Notes: generated from the sequence alone by a model not told the origin. Positions 38,442 through 50,680 are shown, counted from the stretch's first letter. The stretch is 64,000 nucleotides of DNA from Torymus aiolomorphi (GCA_036365515.1 CM070873.1:44755157-44819156); one strand, 5' to 3'. A program made the numbers and translations.

Positions 38442-41400
38442 TCAAACATGATCAGATGCGATGCGATCTTTATCGTTCGTAGTTTTATCCATTGTATATG
38501 TTTTTTGATCAACGTAAAGATTTGATTTGCAATTTCCAGCAAGCTCATCAGCTATTTCCTCCCGCTTACGGCCTTTTGTTTCTGGCACTAGAATCATGGC
38601 AAAGACAAACGTACCAGCACAGAAAATACTGAGTAAAAAGAAGCAGCCTCCGATACTGATCAAGTTTATTAACGGATTGAATAGTTGCATAATCACAAAA
38701 GCTGTACCCCAAAGAAAAACAAAACACACTGTGTTGGCTAAACTGGTAATATCTATGTAAAATATTTCTGAAGCAATCACAAATGGAACTGGACCCATTC
38801 CCAGGCAATAGGAGACCATGTAGATTGAGAGAGCGGCTAAAGGAATCCAAGAAATTGATGATACATCAAAATCAGCTTTTTGAAGATAGCAAAATGAACC
38901 TACAATCGAGTGGCATACACACATCCCAGCACACGAGACAAGAATTAAAGATCGACGCCCGGCACGTTCCATTAAAATTGTTGAAAGGTATGAACCAAAG
39001 ACTTGGATGGCTCCAATAATGATGGCTGCTATTGCAGGTGATAGACCAGAGCCTGACATCTTAAAGATTGTTTCTGCATACATTATCTGGAAATTAATGA
39101 TAACTTTAGCTTAGCTGAATTATTGTTGTTTAACATAATTAATCTAGAAACATTAATAACCTCTAAACGTATCGAGATTCAAAAGATTATACAATAATTT
39201 TGTAAAAAATTTTCTTTAAATAATTTAAAAATGATTTCTTTATAAATCTCTAGTAATATTTCAGTAACTTTACAGGTAAAACAACAAAGCTAACCATTGC
39301 GCTGATACCACTAAGTTGTTGACCTCCTAAAAGTCCCAGAGCGATTATCAGTCCCTTCAAAGTAGCACGATTTGTGAGCAAGTCGCTCAATTTTGGTTTC
39401 TTCGTACTAAGGGTAGTATTATTAATCTGCGATTGTAGATATGATAATTCTTGATGTACAAGAGCTGTGTTATTTCCCTTAAAGAACATTAGAGATCTGC
39501 AAAGATGGTAAATATTTAGAAATTCAGTTATATGATTGTTTTAGGCCACTAAATGAGAATCTGTAGACGGTATTGTAATATAATGATTTAAAAGCAATAT
39601 CACTGAATAATTTACCTGCGGGCTTCGACTAGGCGATTTTGCCGAACGAGAAAAACTGGTGTCTCTGGTAGAAATATGAATGCTCCGAGAAAGAGTAGAG
39701 GAAACATTAAGGAAAAAATCCCAAAGATCCCGTATGGCATGAGTGCCCCGGCAATGAAAGCGAGCAATATTCCAATGTTGATGGCAAACAATAATAAACT
39801 ACCTAGTGCACCTCGGATTTTCTCCGCGGCTATTTCGCTGACATAAATAGGCACGATAAACATAATCATTGCGCCGCCGATTCCGCTGATGAATCTTGCC
39901 ACATACAGGCACATGTTGTTCGTCGCAAATATTGTCAGGAGCCAGAAAACGATGATCGGTACAATAGCCACGTAACTGAATCGTTTTCGTCCAAGTTTCT
40001 CAGCCAAACTACCCAAAAAGGGACATACAACGAAGCCGCCTAGGCAGATGAGACCTCCTATCCACGACACGCCATTTTCGCTCATAGACGTATCACCCAC
40101 AGGATTATTTTCACCTCTAAACAGCGGGATCATTGGGGATGGCCAGCCGCATATTATGCCATAAGATAAAGTTCCTAGATTAACTGAAATAGTAAAACCT
40201 TTTTTATATGCGATATCTTTCATATGAATCTCAATTTCTTCTATTATTTTACTTATTTCGTTTATTAAATTAAAATAATCTTCTTTAAACTCCGTGTGAA
40301 AACTCAGATTTTGTGTACCTGCATCGAAAAATATTGTACGCAACATACCACCAATAGAAAGAATTATTTGAGGGAAATGCGCGGTTCGTTTGTGAAATTT
40401 TTTATGATGTTTGACTAAAATAAATAATTCTTAATAGTTAAGAAAAATTCATTAACAGTTAATACTCGATTCCTTTTACAGTACGAATACTGATTGTTAA
40501 GTAATATGTATTTGCCCTTAACGAACCATTCCTTAACAATAAAGAAATGGTATTGCAGTTGAATATTGAATTCAAATTTACAATCATTATCAATTAAGCC
40601 AGCGGCTTTGGCCAAATGATTCTTTCTATCAGTGTGTGCTGTCACATTATCTCGACTCTTGTAATTTTCGCTTTCGATTTGCTTAAGAAACAAACGTCAC
40701 TCTCGCGTCGAGCTAACTTTCGCGCGCTAGTTTCATAATGTACTATATTTCATTTAATCAAGCTTTGCTTTTTATTTAAATCAATTTGTTTTAATCCATC
40801 ATTAGCCTATAACATATAATTTTAATATGTGTTTGAGTTTATTTTGTGGTATTTAAGGCATTAGTACATTTGGAAGTACAGTATAGGAAAGTTTTCTTTA
40901 TTAATGCTTTGATTAATGAATTGAAGTTATGATAATACTATGAATGTATAGATATTTTCTGAGCTTTTATTTTAGAAGAAGACTATTCTGACTTCGTGGA
41001 ATCTTTCAGATTGCGCAATTACAAATGAAATAAAACAGTTTATAAAAAGATGATAAATACAACATATACTTAAAATTATCTTTTATTTAGCGTATGATAA
41101 GAATACGTATCTTACGTGTGTACTCGTGTAAACATGTATGCGTGTGTGCATTTGTGCGCGTGTATGTGTCTGATTCTATTTATAACTATACTAAAACATT
41201 TTTCAAACATTTTTTTCAAAATTCAAAACGATCATTTCATCAAATTTCCTATATTGTTGTAAAAGAACTCAAATATATACAAATTTACTGAAAACTTAGC
41301 TAGCATACAGCAGTTTTTTTAAGCCAATACTCCATTACTCTCTTAAAAAAATGATGGCCGGAAGTAATGACTCATTTAAAGAATCGATGTGATTGGTTAT

Positions 41401-41877
41401 TTGAAAAAAGCGCGAATATTAACATTTTTTTAGATTCAAAATGTGTTTCTTTTTTAAGTCAAGTATATTATTAAAAAATATATATAGTTCTTTTTACCAC
41501 TCTTTAAAAAACAATGGCTGGATGTTATGAAGCATTTAAAGATTGATTTTATTGGTCTGTATGAAATAGGTGCGAGGATCCGTCAGATTTGAATTTTGAA
41601 ACTCAAATATTTATACAACTACTAAATAATTAAAATAGAATAAAAGCATTTGATTGTTTGCTTAAAAAATGTATCTAATTATCTTATTATTTAAAGTAAT
41701 TAAAACTAAATCATAGTGAAAAATAGTGTTTATAACCCCAAAAACAAAATAGTACACGCGAAGCATGTTTGAATTTTATTATTTTAAAAATTAAAAAGAG
41801 AAAAACGCACCAATCACAGCTGCTGTAAATTGTCGAAACCTCCCATCGTTTCCGGGAACACATTCACCTTCGTCCAT
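38442..41877 (-). CDS. Tret1-like: Tret1-like facilitated sugar (trehalose) transporter, four exons
   Basis: Join on the minus strand 41877-41811, 40183-39616, 39496-39295 and 39086-38442, giving 493 aa (500 aa if a donor 21 nt later, at 39273, is used). Introns are GT-AG with phases 1, 2 and 0, and all agree. It is an MFS sugar-porter, expected to move trehalose or another sugar across the plasma membrane by facilitated diffusion. Landmarks: TM1 with GWPSP (35-39), loop-2 GRKR (87-90), VPIYVSEIAAEKIRG (133-147), PETP (195-198), QQLSG (271-275), AGRRS after TM8, and terminal PETKG. About 12 hydrophobic segments are present, and the length is typical for the family. The shorter third exon gives ISAM-IMYAETIF, aligning residue for residue with the family's INAVIFYTQTIF, so I prefer it. 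Substrate is inferred from family only. No frameshift or stop was seen, so it looks functional. Confidence 0.9.
41333..41445 (+). mobile_element. Fragment of non-autonomous Helitron (copy 2)
   Basis: Shares TACTCTCTTAAAAAA, GATGGCCGGAAGTAATGA, CATTTAAAGAAT and GATTGGT with the element at 54806-55086. It keeps only the 5' part and lies within the transporter intron. Confidence 0.6.
41491..41770 (+). mobile_element. Decayed non-autonomous Helitron (copy 3)
   Basis: Full-length but diverged relative of the element at 54806. Conserved blocks are CACTCTTTAAAAAACAATGG, GAAGCATTTAAAGATTGAT, ATTGGTCTGTATGAAATAGG, and AAAACAAAATAGTACACGCG near the 3' end. The 3' hairpin is degraded (ACACGCGAAGCATGT). 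It lies 20-45 bp from copy 2, inside the transporter intron. Confidence 0.65.
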
Positions 41878-42029
41878 GTTGTTAAAATTATTGGGCGAAT
41901 AATAATCAAAGCGTTAAATTAAAACAATTGGCTCTCGTATGAATGAGACAAGTGAGACAAATCTTATCGTTGAAAATGTGCGTTTGGAGGCAGAAAGTCT
42001 CGAGTAATGTCTCCGTCGCTCTTCTGAAC

Positions 42030-42113
42030 TCTGTAGCCGATAGGATGCTGTGCGTTTCAATTTATAGTCAGCCACAAGATTCATGTTAAAGAAGGTCTTA
42101 TCATTACCACGTG
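42030..42113 (-). promoter_or_regulatory. Candidate transporter promoter (TATA box, E-box)
   Basis: On the minus strand TATAAATT (42066-42059) lies about 180 nt upstream of the start codon, with an initiator-like TTCAGA about 30 nt further on. A CACGTG E-box (42108-42113) is about 45 nt upstream of the TATA. The start codon context is AACAACATGG, which fits insect initiation sites. This is motif evidence only. Confidence 0.4.
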
Positions 42114-42357
42114 AGCTCAATATTCTAATATTTCAAACGTCACTTTTAATTCTACTTTATTTACCTATTCTTTCCGTACTTTTTTAAAACATATTTGCTA
42201 TACTTCTATATAGAATGATTTACAGGGCCAACTAGCTTTTATATATAAATTAATAAAGTTTTTTTTTCTGTGTGAAAGAGAAGCTATGTGATATGAAAAG
42301 TTTAATAAAACACGCGCATACGTGCGTTATGAATTTGTCTATTCCGTAACTGGAAAA

Positions 42358-43670
42358 CGGAGTAGAGTAGAGTAGAGTTGAATATTGTTTATTTCTGACT
42401 TAGGATCTGAGATCCTAAATACCCAGTGCCAAATAATAAATAATAGGTGTAGCGTATTGATTTACACAGAGCCTAATAGTAAGAGTGTCATGCCATTTAC
42501 ATAAAAAAAGAGAGATATTTGCAAATGCGCACTTAATAAAAAAACAACCGCAAAATTAAAAAACCAATAACAAAGTATAAAGATTTGCAGTCATATTATA
42601 TATAAAAATTACAAAGCGGTATGCCAAATGAGGAAGCAAATTACTGGAGCGCATTGTATATATACAAAGCTAAATATTATATAAAGCTTATAAGATACAG
42701 TGAGTAATATGCATACAGAGATAACACAACAAAAAAGAAACAAAAGTACATCAAATCAAAAACGCCAAGTACGATGTTTATGGCAAATTGACAAAAGAAA
42801 CATATACGACGCTGAATTGATCAGAGTAGGTGTTGATTCTGTTTAGTTTTAAAACAGGGCCGTTCAAACAATTCTCTGAGGTCCTGAGGTAGCCCATTCC
42901 ACTTGTACGAAGCGCCAATATAAGAAAAATTCCAGAGCGTTTCAGTGCTGAAACTTGAAATTCCGAGCTCAATCGTAAAACCTCTAAGACTGCCGCGCTT
43001 ATTTGCGGTCCAAATTTTAGTTTGCTGCAGAGATACAAAGAACTGTTCTAACACAAAATTTTGAGGAGCAGACGAATAGAGAGAAAGTCTTGCCTGTGTG
43101 CAAATTGTAGGATTTGCATTTCTTGATAAGCTGACGTATATGCTCATATATTTTACTATTCATGGCGAAACGAAGAGCTGCGTTTTTGCACCTACTCAGT
43201 TTAAGTGTAAGCTCGCTTGATAAATGAAGGAGGGCGCCGAGTCAATAATAATCAAAGTGTGGCAAAATTGACGATTTAATAAGAGCTGTGTCTCTTTTTT
43301 TTAAGCAGTGCGAGTGAGGAATAGCATTTTCTCGCGGTTTTATTGTAGGGTGCTCTCCAGGATAAAGAAGAATCCTAGGAACCACAAGAATCTTGAGCGA
43401 GTCGCCCGGAGTGATAACCTTCTCACCAAGGAGTATTGGCGGAAAATTATTGGTTTTCAGCCCCCCCGCCCTAGAGCTTACGTTTGCAGAATTTTAGTGA
43501 CCGTGGCAAATCGTTAATAAGCAGCGAGAAAAAAGCGAGCGCTGGAAAGCTACCCTGAGGTACGCCGCAGTTGCAAGTTAATGTTTCAGACCTCTCGCCA
43601 TTTGGAAATACAATGATTTGCTGGCGGTCAGAGCCCCGGAGTTTGAAAATCTGTTAGAAGTGAGAGCATT
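42358..43670 (-). pseudogene. Decayed, 5'-truncated non-LTR retrotransposon (LINE)
   Basis: Reading the minus strand across frame changes, the order fits the C-terminal half of a jockey/CR1-type reverse transcriptase. NGERSETLTCNCGVPQGS then LLINDLP (about 43590-43510) is RT motif B and its follow-on. Then come LIKSSILPHFDYY (about 43280-43240), SRCKNAALRF (about 43180), and finally YKWNGLPQDLREL near 42890. The YADD segment between is not recoverable. A 3' UTR of about 400 bp ends AATAAACAATATTC plus a (CTCTA)n tail at 42358-42385. Multiple stops and frameshifts make it inactive. Confidence 0.8.
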
Positions 43671-43679
43671 TTCTTAACC

Positions 43680-44240
43680 CTTTCGCTCCCAAATTATTTT
43701 TTTAATATAAAAAAAAATTCATATTGGTATTTTTGAGGTTTCATGTAGTTTCAAATAAAAAAATTCCTATAACGGGTAGGGTTCGCTTCATACACATAAG
43801 AATTATACGCAATTTAATTTAACACACATTTTTATATGAATTTGTTTTTACACAATGTGTTTTTTATTGAACACATTTATTTAAACACCATTTAAAAAAA
43901 ATGAAATATTATTGTATACGTTTACTTTCTACACATAATAAGAATAAGTATTAAATAAAACTCAATATCGCACACAATACATTGTGCACTAAAATTGTTT
44001 CTAAAATAATTAGAAATAGTAAATATTGAACACATACTATTTTACACGTACACATGATTGTCCGTTTTTTTTTTATTTTACACGGATTATTTTACACTAA
44101 CTATATAACATTTTACACCCTTAATTTATGACAAAATATAAATAATTTTCGTCGTATACACGCGAAGTCATACATACTTATTTTTAATAAAAAGCTCAAA
44201 CTTTGTACACATATTATTGTACACCAACTGTAAAACACAT
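43680..44240. repeat. AT-rich tract with recurring ACAC motifs
   Basis: ACAC embedded in T- or A-rich context recurs about every 20-40 bp on the + strand (TTTTACAC, AACACAT, GTACAC). No exact tandem unit was found, and no coding. Confidence 0.45.
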
Positions 44241-44399
44241 AACATTTTGATTGTGAATAATTCTATATAATTTGTTAATAATTTTCAATGGTTATTTGAA
44301 AAAATAATACTGAATTTTGATTTTCTTTTTTATAAATTATACGAATATTAAATCTATGTTGGGAGCTCATGATGTACATAATTATCCTTTCCGCTCGAG

Positions 44400-44634
44400 A
44401 CGATCACAGATACAACAATATTGGATCGGCTTACTCATAAAGGATTCTTGCTTTGTAATTATAATCATGTGCATTAAATGAACATGTAATGGAAGAATTC
44501 ATGAATTTGATATAATATCATTATCATCTGACTATACTATATACGTATACTATATACTGTATTATACACCATTTGTAAATCAATTTTTGCAATAAATGAC
44601 TATTACTATTACTATTACTATTACTACAAATGAT
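44400..44634 (+). mobile_element. Probable LINE 3' end with ACTATT tail
   Basis: GCAATAAATGACTATT followed by an (ACTATT)n repeat at about 44597-44626 is the usual layout of a CR1/RTE-type 3' terminus (polyA-like signal, then short-repeat tail). No coding part remains, so this is an inference from the tail alone. Confidence 0.4.
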
Positions 44635-44880
44635 TTACAACTCAGAGCTTCTGCAGGTATGTGATATTGAACCGCGCATGGTATTATCTTAAGGCTTAGC
44701 TGATCGCTGTTCGCTAATCTGCTTCATTTTGGAGATGTGTTTCCTCTTTAGAAAAGCAAAAGTACGCGTGCAAAGCTGATCGAGATTCCGCCTCCTCGCA
44801 CATTTAAGCTACCTTAATTTTTCGCAGTGATTTTCTTTTATACAAGCAAAAGCACGCATGTGCACGGAAAAAATCGTTAA

Positions 44881-44949
44881 TAAAATTTACTTAACCTATC
44901 GTAAATCAAATTTACTTAACCTATCGTAAATAAAATTTATTTAACCTAG
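44881..44949. repeat. Tandem repeat, about 26-bp unit, three copies
   Basis: Three near-identical copies of AAATTTACTTAACCTATCGT with an A-rich spacer. They sit just inside a GTGCACGGAAAAAATC motif (44862) that resembles MITE ends. A matching right end was not found. Confidence 0.7.
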
Positions 44950-45059
44950 TAGAGTAAAATTTACATAAGCAGGATTTAAGTAAAATTTATTGATGAACTT
45001 AAGCAAATTTTAGTTAACCGTGTAAGTAAATCGTCTTACAAATAACCTTTGAAATTTTA

Positions 45060-45175
45060 TTTTTTCCAACTTATTACAAAATTAACTTAAATTTTTTTAT
45101 TTTTTAAAAATTTCTTTTATAAAATTAAAATTAACTTTTACAAAATTAACTTAAATGTTTTATTTTTGAAAAATT
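45060..45175. repeat. Short AT-rich tandem duplication
   Basis: ACAAAATTAACTTAAAT followed by T-rich sequence occurs twice, about 60 bp apart. Confidence 0.5.
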
Positions 45176-45351
45176 GCTTTTTCTTCGAATTTATATATTT
45201 AAAAGTACAATTAAAGTAACTTACTTATGCAATATTTTCACTATCATAACATTTATATATGTCGTTTTCGCATAAAAAGACGTTATCTCAGGATCAAGTT
45301 GAAAATAGCGTTATTTCAAAAACCGTTTGGAAAAGGCGATTGGTTGATTTT

Positions 45352-45391
45352 TACACACACGCACGCACGCACGCACGCGCACACACACACA
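45352..45391. repeat. (CA)n / (ACGC)n microsatellite
   Basis: Mixed CA and ACGC units over about 40 bp. Confidence 0.85.
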
Positions 45392-45399
45392 AAGGCAAC

Positions 45400-45915
45400 A
45401 TTGAGGGTATAACTCAGTATAAAAACTCGGTATAACTCAGAAAAAGTGTAACAACATATTTTTTTATAAACTCAATATGCCTTCACAGTTTCTTCCGAAT
45501 AAAGTTAATGAAAATTCTCTTTTTTAATTTCGTTTTCTAGTTTTAAAGTTGTATATGAGATTTTTTAAGATTGATTGTTTATTGTTTGAACAAGAGTCTT
45601 CTTTTCAACATTTTTTTTTTAACAAGACTAAAGGTATCCATAACTTAAGTTTTTAGAGCGCTACGGTCTACTATTATGGCTTTTTTCATATTTTTACGCC
45701 CGAAAACATGTGCCAAAGTTAGTTACTTAGTGAGAGATATGTTTGTAGCAGAAAAATACGTAAAAATATATTCCCTATTTTTCTGCATTTGAAAAATCTA
45801 CTACATTTCAAACGTTCTTTCGTTAATTTCCTTAGAAATTATTATATTTCTAAATCATAAGATGTAAGTTAAAAAATTGCACTGTAAAAATTGAAAGCTG
45901 TTATGTATCAACTAC
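45400..45915. other. AT-rich valley, nothing recognised
   Basis: No exon or inverted repeat was seen. Confidence 0.4.
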
Positions 45916-45919
45916 CCGA

Positions 45920-46700
45920 AAAATCACACAATATTATTCAACTGACATCCAAACGAGCCCCACCCTTAACGTGCGAAGAATAGCGGATGGTCATCCCGCA
46001 CAACAAAGCTTATACAACAAACATCAGTACCTCGCACAACACCTCCCTCGTTAAAAAACCCACACAATGCCTGAAGCACATATAGACACATGTACACATG
46101 TGCAAAGCCAACAATACACCTTCACTGCTATGCACACGTACACATCACATACTCTCAATTCCGACCTAAATTCGAAGACGCGCGTGCGCGAAAGCCGATT
46201 GTCGCTTCGTTTTCCATTTTCCTGCCACGCGTACCGTCACGAACCGCTATATAGCGAATCCGGATTACACTCCTCCTCCCTCACCGCCGCGAAACTTTTT
46301 TCAGAGGCTTTCTTCTTTTGTCGGCGCGTATATATATACACGTACACACGGGATTATATACGCGAATTATATTCGATATGACGCGCCGCGCACGCTTTAT
46401 GTAAGAGATATCTCCGCGGAAGAGAGAGATTCTCGGTTAATGGCGCGCGAACGCAAAGTTTTCGGAGATTAGCATATTTATGGCACACGGCGGTAGCGAG
46501 AAGGAAGAAGGAGAAAAGGTACAGCTGTGTATATACAGTGATAGTATGAAGGTATCCACTCGGGCGTGCGGGAAATCTTTTACAAATTCGCGGAACGGAA
46601 TGTTGTATTGAAATAAAGACGTTCGGAGAGGTGCAAATTGACGGGATAGTGGTATATATTAGACCGGGATCCGAGCAGTCGTCCCATGAATATGCAGATT
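45920..46700. other. Skew island 24
   Basis: C-rich at 45930-46120, a core at 46180-46460, then G-rich at 46490-46690 running into a (GA)n tract. Confidence 0.55.
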
Positions 46701-46706
46701 CGTCTC

Positions 46707-46710
<4 letters not shown>

Positions 46711-46759
<49 letters not shown>
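46711..46759. repeat. (GA)n microsatellite
   Basis: About 49 bp of pure GA on the G-rich side of island 24. Confidence 0.95.
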
Positions 46760-46762
<3 letters not shown>

Positions 46763-46869
46763 GAGACTAGTAGCCTATATTTGACGGCTCGTTCCGCTGA
46801 TTTGAATCCGCGAGATTTCGTATATACGTACGTATGTACGGAAAGGTAGATTTTGCATGTTTAGCAGGC

Positions 46870-47680
46870 TTAGACCGTGGCACACTTCGGTAACCGCTTT
46901 TTACCCTAAACGGCTTACGAGTTCCGCATACAATACTCCTCCAAAATACATATACTTATATATACTGTACGTAGAGCATAATATAGCTGGTACCGATGTG
47001 CCGTCAAGTGACTTCGCTGCGTCAAGCGTCGCATTATTATATATCTCTTCCCAACTATCGTTATATATATTACATACACTTTCCATCTTTCCCCCTGGAA
47101 ATATAAATATTGTCACAGCTCGGCTATTATATACGCGAGAGTTGTTCCTTATAATATACCTATACATACATACTGAACATAAATATCCTCGAGATGATCT
47201 AGTTTGAAGGACTCTTGTAGGTCTCGTCCTTAACCTATTTCGCTGCCGGCTATATTTTACGTCCCGGATGTACGGAGGCTTGGGTAAGCATCCGTTAATG
47301 TGGAAGTTCACGCGGGACTTCGACTTTTAATGATTCACAGCGAGATACATAGCAAGTGTGCTGCTGGAAATCATAATGGGAGCGTTTGGAGGACACGCTG
47401 ATGGAGTAATTTCCAGAAGTTGGAGGGAGATGATGAGAGTGGAGGAAGAGGAGGTATATAAGATGCTGAGGAGAAGTGTATGCGAAGTGTAATATTAGGA
47501 GGGACGATTAAGAAGGGAGTTGCAGAGTTGTTGTGGGACTGGAATTTTAGGGGAAAAGAATGCTTTTCGAGTAAATAAATGTGGTGTAAATAGTAGTACG
47601 AGTATATGTCGTGTTAGAGAGAGAATAAGAGGATTAGCGTTTCGAGGTGTTAATTAGATGGCACGTGATGATGTCATATA
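46870..47680. other. Skew island 25 (weak core)
   Basis: Pyrimidine-biased at 46870-47110 and clearly G-rich at 47340-47660 (GGAGGGAGATGATGAG and similar). The CpG core at 47210-47320 is poor. No exon found. Confidence 0.4.
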
Positions 47681-47699
47681 ATTTGTGTTAAAACAAACG

Positions 47700-47950
47700 T
47701 ATAGTTAAATATTTTTTATGAAAAAAAAGATTGAAATTCTGACATTTCAGAATCGACTTATAATTGTATCAATTGCGATATAAAATCCCATAACCAATTA
47801 ATTATGCAATTAAATTAATTATGCAAACTTTACTAATCAATACTATATATATACGATTAAATGACGTCACTAATTTTCATACATCAAATTTTTCAATTTT
47901 TTCACTTTCAATAAACTTAATATCCAGTAATCATGTATAGAAACTAACAA
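47700..47950. other. AT-rich valley, nothing recognised
   Basis: Contains overlapping AATTAATTATGCAA direct repeats near 47795-47826 and no other feature. Confidence 0.4.
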
Positions 47951-47959
47951 TAAATACAA

Positions 47960-48560
47960 ACTATCACGCTCTTCGTGTAAAGCACAATATCTTCCCACCG
48001 CAACCATTTATCTCGCATCCGAAATTGCGCAACACTATGACTCACCCCCTACCCCTCCTCTCCGAAAAAAAAACATTTCGTACCTTCTCACCCAGACAGC
48101 CTCGTGCGCGAAACCGGAGCGCGACAGTCCCTTTGTTCCCCGGGTATATAGCTACACACACATACACACAGCTGGCTCGTATCTTTGTCTCACTCTCGGG
48201 GGAACGAAGACGACGCGAAAGCGATCCCCGGCGCTTTGCCTCTAAGTAGGTGCTGCTCGCAATTTGCCAGCCTCTGCTGCTGCGTTATACCTTATAACCT
48301 ACCTGCGCCTGGTTTTCGTGAATGCACCGCTACTGCGGCCAGCGTGAGTGTATATATGTGTCTTTTGAGGCTGGCGGCTGCGTTGGAGAGACCGAGCGAT
48401 GCGGAGATACACGCGGTGTATTGTTTTTGGCTGCGAGTGTGTGTATGTTTTAAGTGGCACCGGTGTTGGGTGTTTTTTTTGGTGAGAGACGAGGGTGCAG
48501 ACGTTATGTATGTGTATACATGTATAGAAGTTTTGAACGGTTAATTGGTAAATAAGTGTG
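47960..48560. other. Skew island 26
   Basis: C-rich at 47990-48080 with a CA run at 48154-48169, a core at 48090-48420, and G-rich at 48360-48550 with TG units. Confidence 0.5.
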
Positions 48561-48819
48561 CAGGGAGATGTCGGGGTGTTTAGTTACTTCTTACTTCCGC
48601 GACAATGAAGTGTATGTTTTACACGCAGATGCGATTTCCTCTTTTATGTGAAATTCGAATATATTTTATACTAGAAGGGGTATACAGCAATAACTTGTAA
48701 CTGATCAAGAACGGATGTGCAAAAAGAGAGAGACTCTATCGAAATAGAATTCCCGCGACTTTCGGAAACTCACAAGTTTCTTTGACGTACGTTACACCCG
48801 TCAGTTCGAAAGCGTGTTA

Positions 48820-49580
48820 CCTCGCTTTACTGCCAGTCGTAAAGTTGAATCGCGAGACATTTTCATCTGTATCGACAGCCGCACGTACTCACTCGCACGC
48901 TTTTTCAAACCCGACGTCTACCGTCAACTAAAAAAAAAAAAGAAGAAAAAAAATAGCAACACGATTAACCAAGCACCACCTCGCCTATATACTCCAAAAT
49001 TACCTCTATACATTATCCATCAGGAAAACCCCCTCGTCTACTCTGAAACCAGAAAAAAACCCTACCACAAGAAAACAAAACGACGAGAGACACACACACA
49101 CACACACATACACAGAGGCAGTCGATGGGGCAACGGGACCCTCCTCTCGTGTCGTAAAAACGATCCTCTCCTTCTCTCTCTTTCGAAAGAAAACGAAGAA
49201 GAGGAGAAAAACGCGAGTCGAGGGATTTACGAGGCGCCCGCTGCTAAAAGGGCCACGCGCCACGAGTGAGAGAGGGGAAGAGGAGAGGGGGACGCGGCAT
49301 GTGCGCGACGCGCTTATGAATACATTTCGAGAGTGCCGGCTGCGCTGCCGCGCCTTCTCTGTGTATAGCGAAGCGTGGGTGATGCGCGAAAATTAGGCCA
49401 CCGGGAGGGAGAGAGCGTGGAATTTCATTCGGCGATTGGAAATAGAACGGCGAAAGGTGCGGGTATGTGTCGCTCGTTTTTTTTTTGCTCTTGGGTCTTT
49501 GAGGTTCGGCTTTTTGGTGGCTGTGGCGCGTGAATGCCGTCGGATGCTTTTGGATTTTGGAATACGAGTGGTGTAAGAAG
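48820..49580. other. Skew island 27
   Basis: C-rich at 48890-49060 with (CA)n at 49089-49112, a core at 49200-49370, and G-rich at 49240-49570. Confidence 0.5.
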
Positions 49581-49779
49581 ATACGAATAAAGATTTTCGG
49601 TGAAAAGTATAAGAATTATAAAGTTCTAAAACTGTATTGTTATTATATGTATTGAATTATTAAAAATTCTTATATTGGAAATGAGATACTGCTGTACAGG
49701 TCATACAATTCGGAATCGTAAATATTGAGAAAATTATGAGGAATTTTTCATACAATTGTTCGAAGCATCTAAGACAAAG

Positions 49780-50680
49780 TTCAAATACCTTTGAAGACCA
49801 ACTCTCATCCTCATACCATAAGCGCTACACAGCACACGAAAGCACTTCTTCCTCGCGCACAAACACGCCACTCTCCGGGATTTCGCAATCGCATAAAGCC
49901 GACGACCCGAGCATTCAGCTATAAACACGACGAAAAATAGCCCACCACTACAAGCTTACATGAGGCGTGCGCGCGAAACGATTAATTTTTCTCACACTTC
50001 TCGCAAGCACTCGACGCGCGCACGGGCGATTAGCCGTCGCCGTCGTCGTCGTCGACTAGCGAAAGAAATCGAAGGCACGTATATAAGTATACACAGTATA
50101 GAAGACACGCTCGAACGGTGTCACCTCGTCGTTCCCTCTGCCGCTGCCGGAAAATTGAATCTCTCTAGCGCGCGAGCCAAAGAAAACGGAACGGGCGCCG
50201 CCATTTCCGGGGGGAAGGGGGACGAAAAGCTCCTCGCGCGGAGCGCAGATAATCGAATCGGCGCGCAATAACGATATTTCACTTTGGCAAATACTCTCGA
50301 GCGTTTGCCAGCCAAAAGCGAGAAGCTGAGAAAGAGAGGATGAGGGAGAGGGAGAAGAGATAGGATGAGAGAGAAAGTGCGGTGACGAATGGCCCCGCGG
50401 CACTGGTCTGTTAATTTCCCGAAGAGATAGAGAGTAGAGAGAGAGAGAGAGAGAGATAAGATGATGGGGCTAATGATGTTATTCTAAAGTCGCAGGGGCC
50501 GAGATTGAAATTGGCCCACTTTTCGGGGGGTCGCGCGATGTAGGTTGGCTGGGGGAAAAGAGGGTTGAAATTGATGGGAGTTGTTATAGAGCGATGTTAG
50601 GCGGTCGCCACGACGTTTTAATAATTGAGGTGCTGGGGTTTAATCTTTCAAAAGGGAGCGGGAGAACTGATCAGAGAACT
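49780..50680. other. Skew island 28
   Basis: C-rich at 49790-49950, a core at 49960-50280 with (GTC)n at 50036-50054, and G-rich at 50310-50670 with GA runs near 50430-50460. Confidence 0.55.

Larger units (their letters stand above)
40184..41810 (-). other. Intron 1 of the transporter
   Basis: 1627 bp. The donor is ATTG/GTGCGT and the acceptor TTTACTATTTCAG. The reading frame remains open for 54 codons upstream of the acceptor (ATG at 40346), so retention of the intron end could give an alternative N-terminus. However, those residues do not look like a sugar-porter start, whereas exon 1 supplies the expected RQFTAAV before TM1. The intron contains two Helitron relics. A 92-codon minus-strand frame at 40415-40693 has no recognisable domain. 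Confidence 0.75.

Noticed and set aside
40415..40693. 92-codon minus-strand frame within transporter intron 1
   Set aside because: No sugar-porter similarity. The better N-terminal exon is at 41877-41811.
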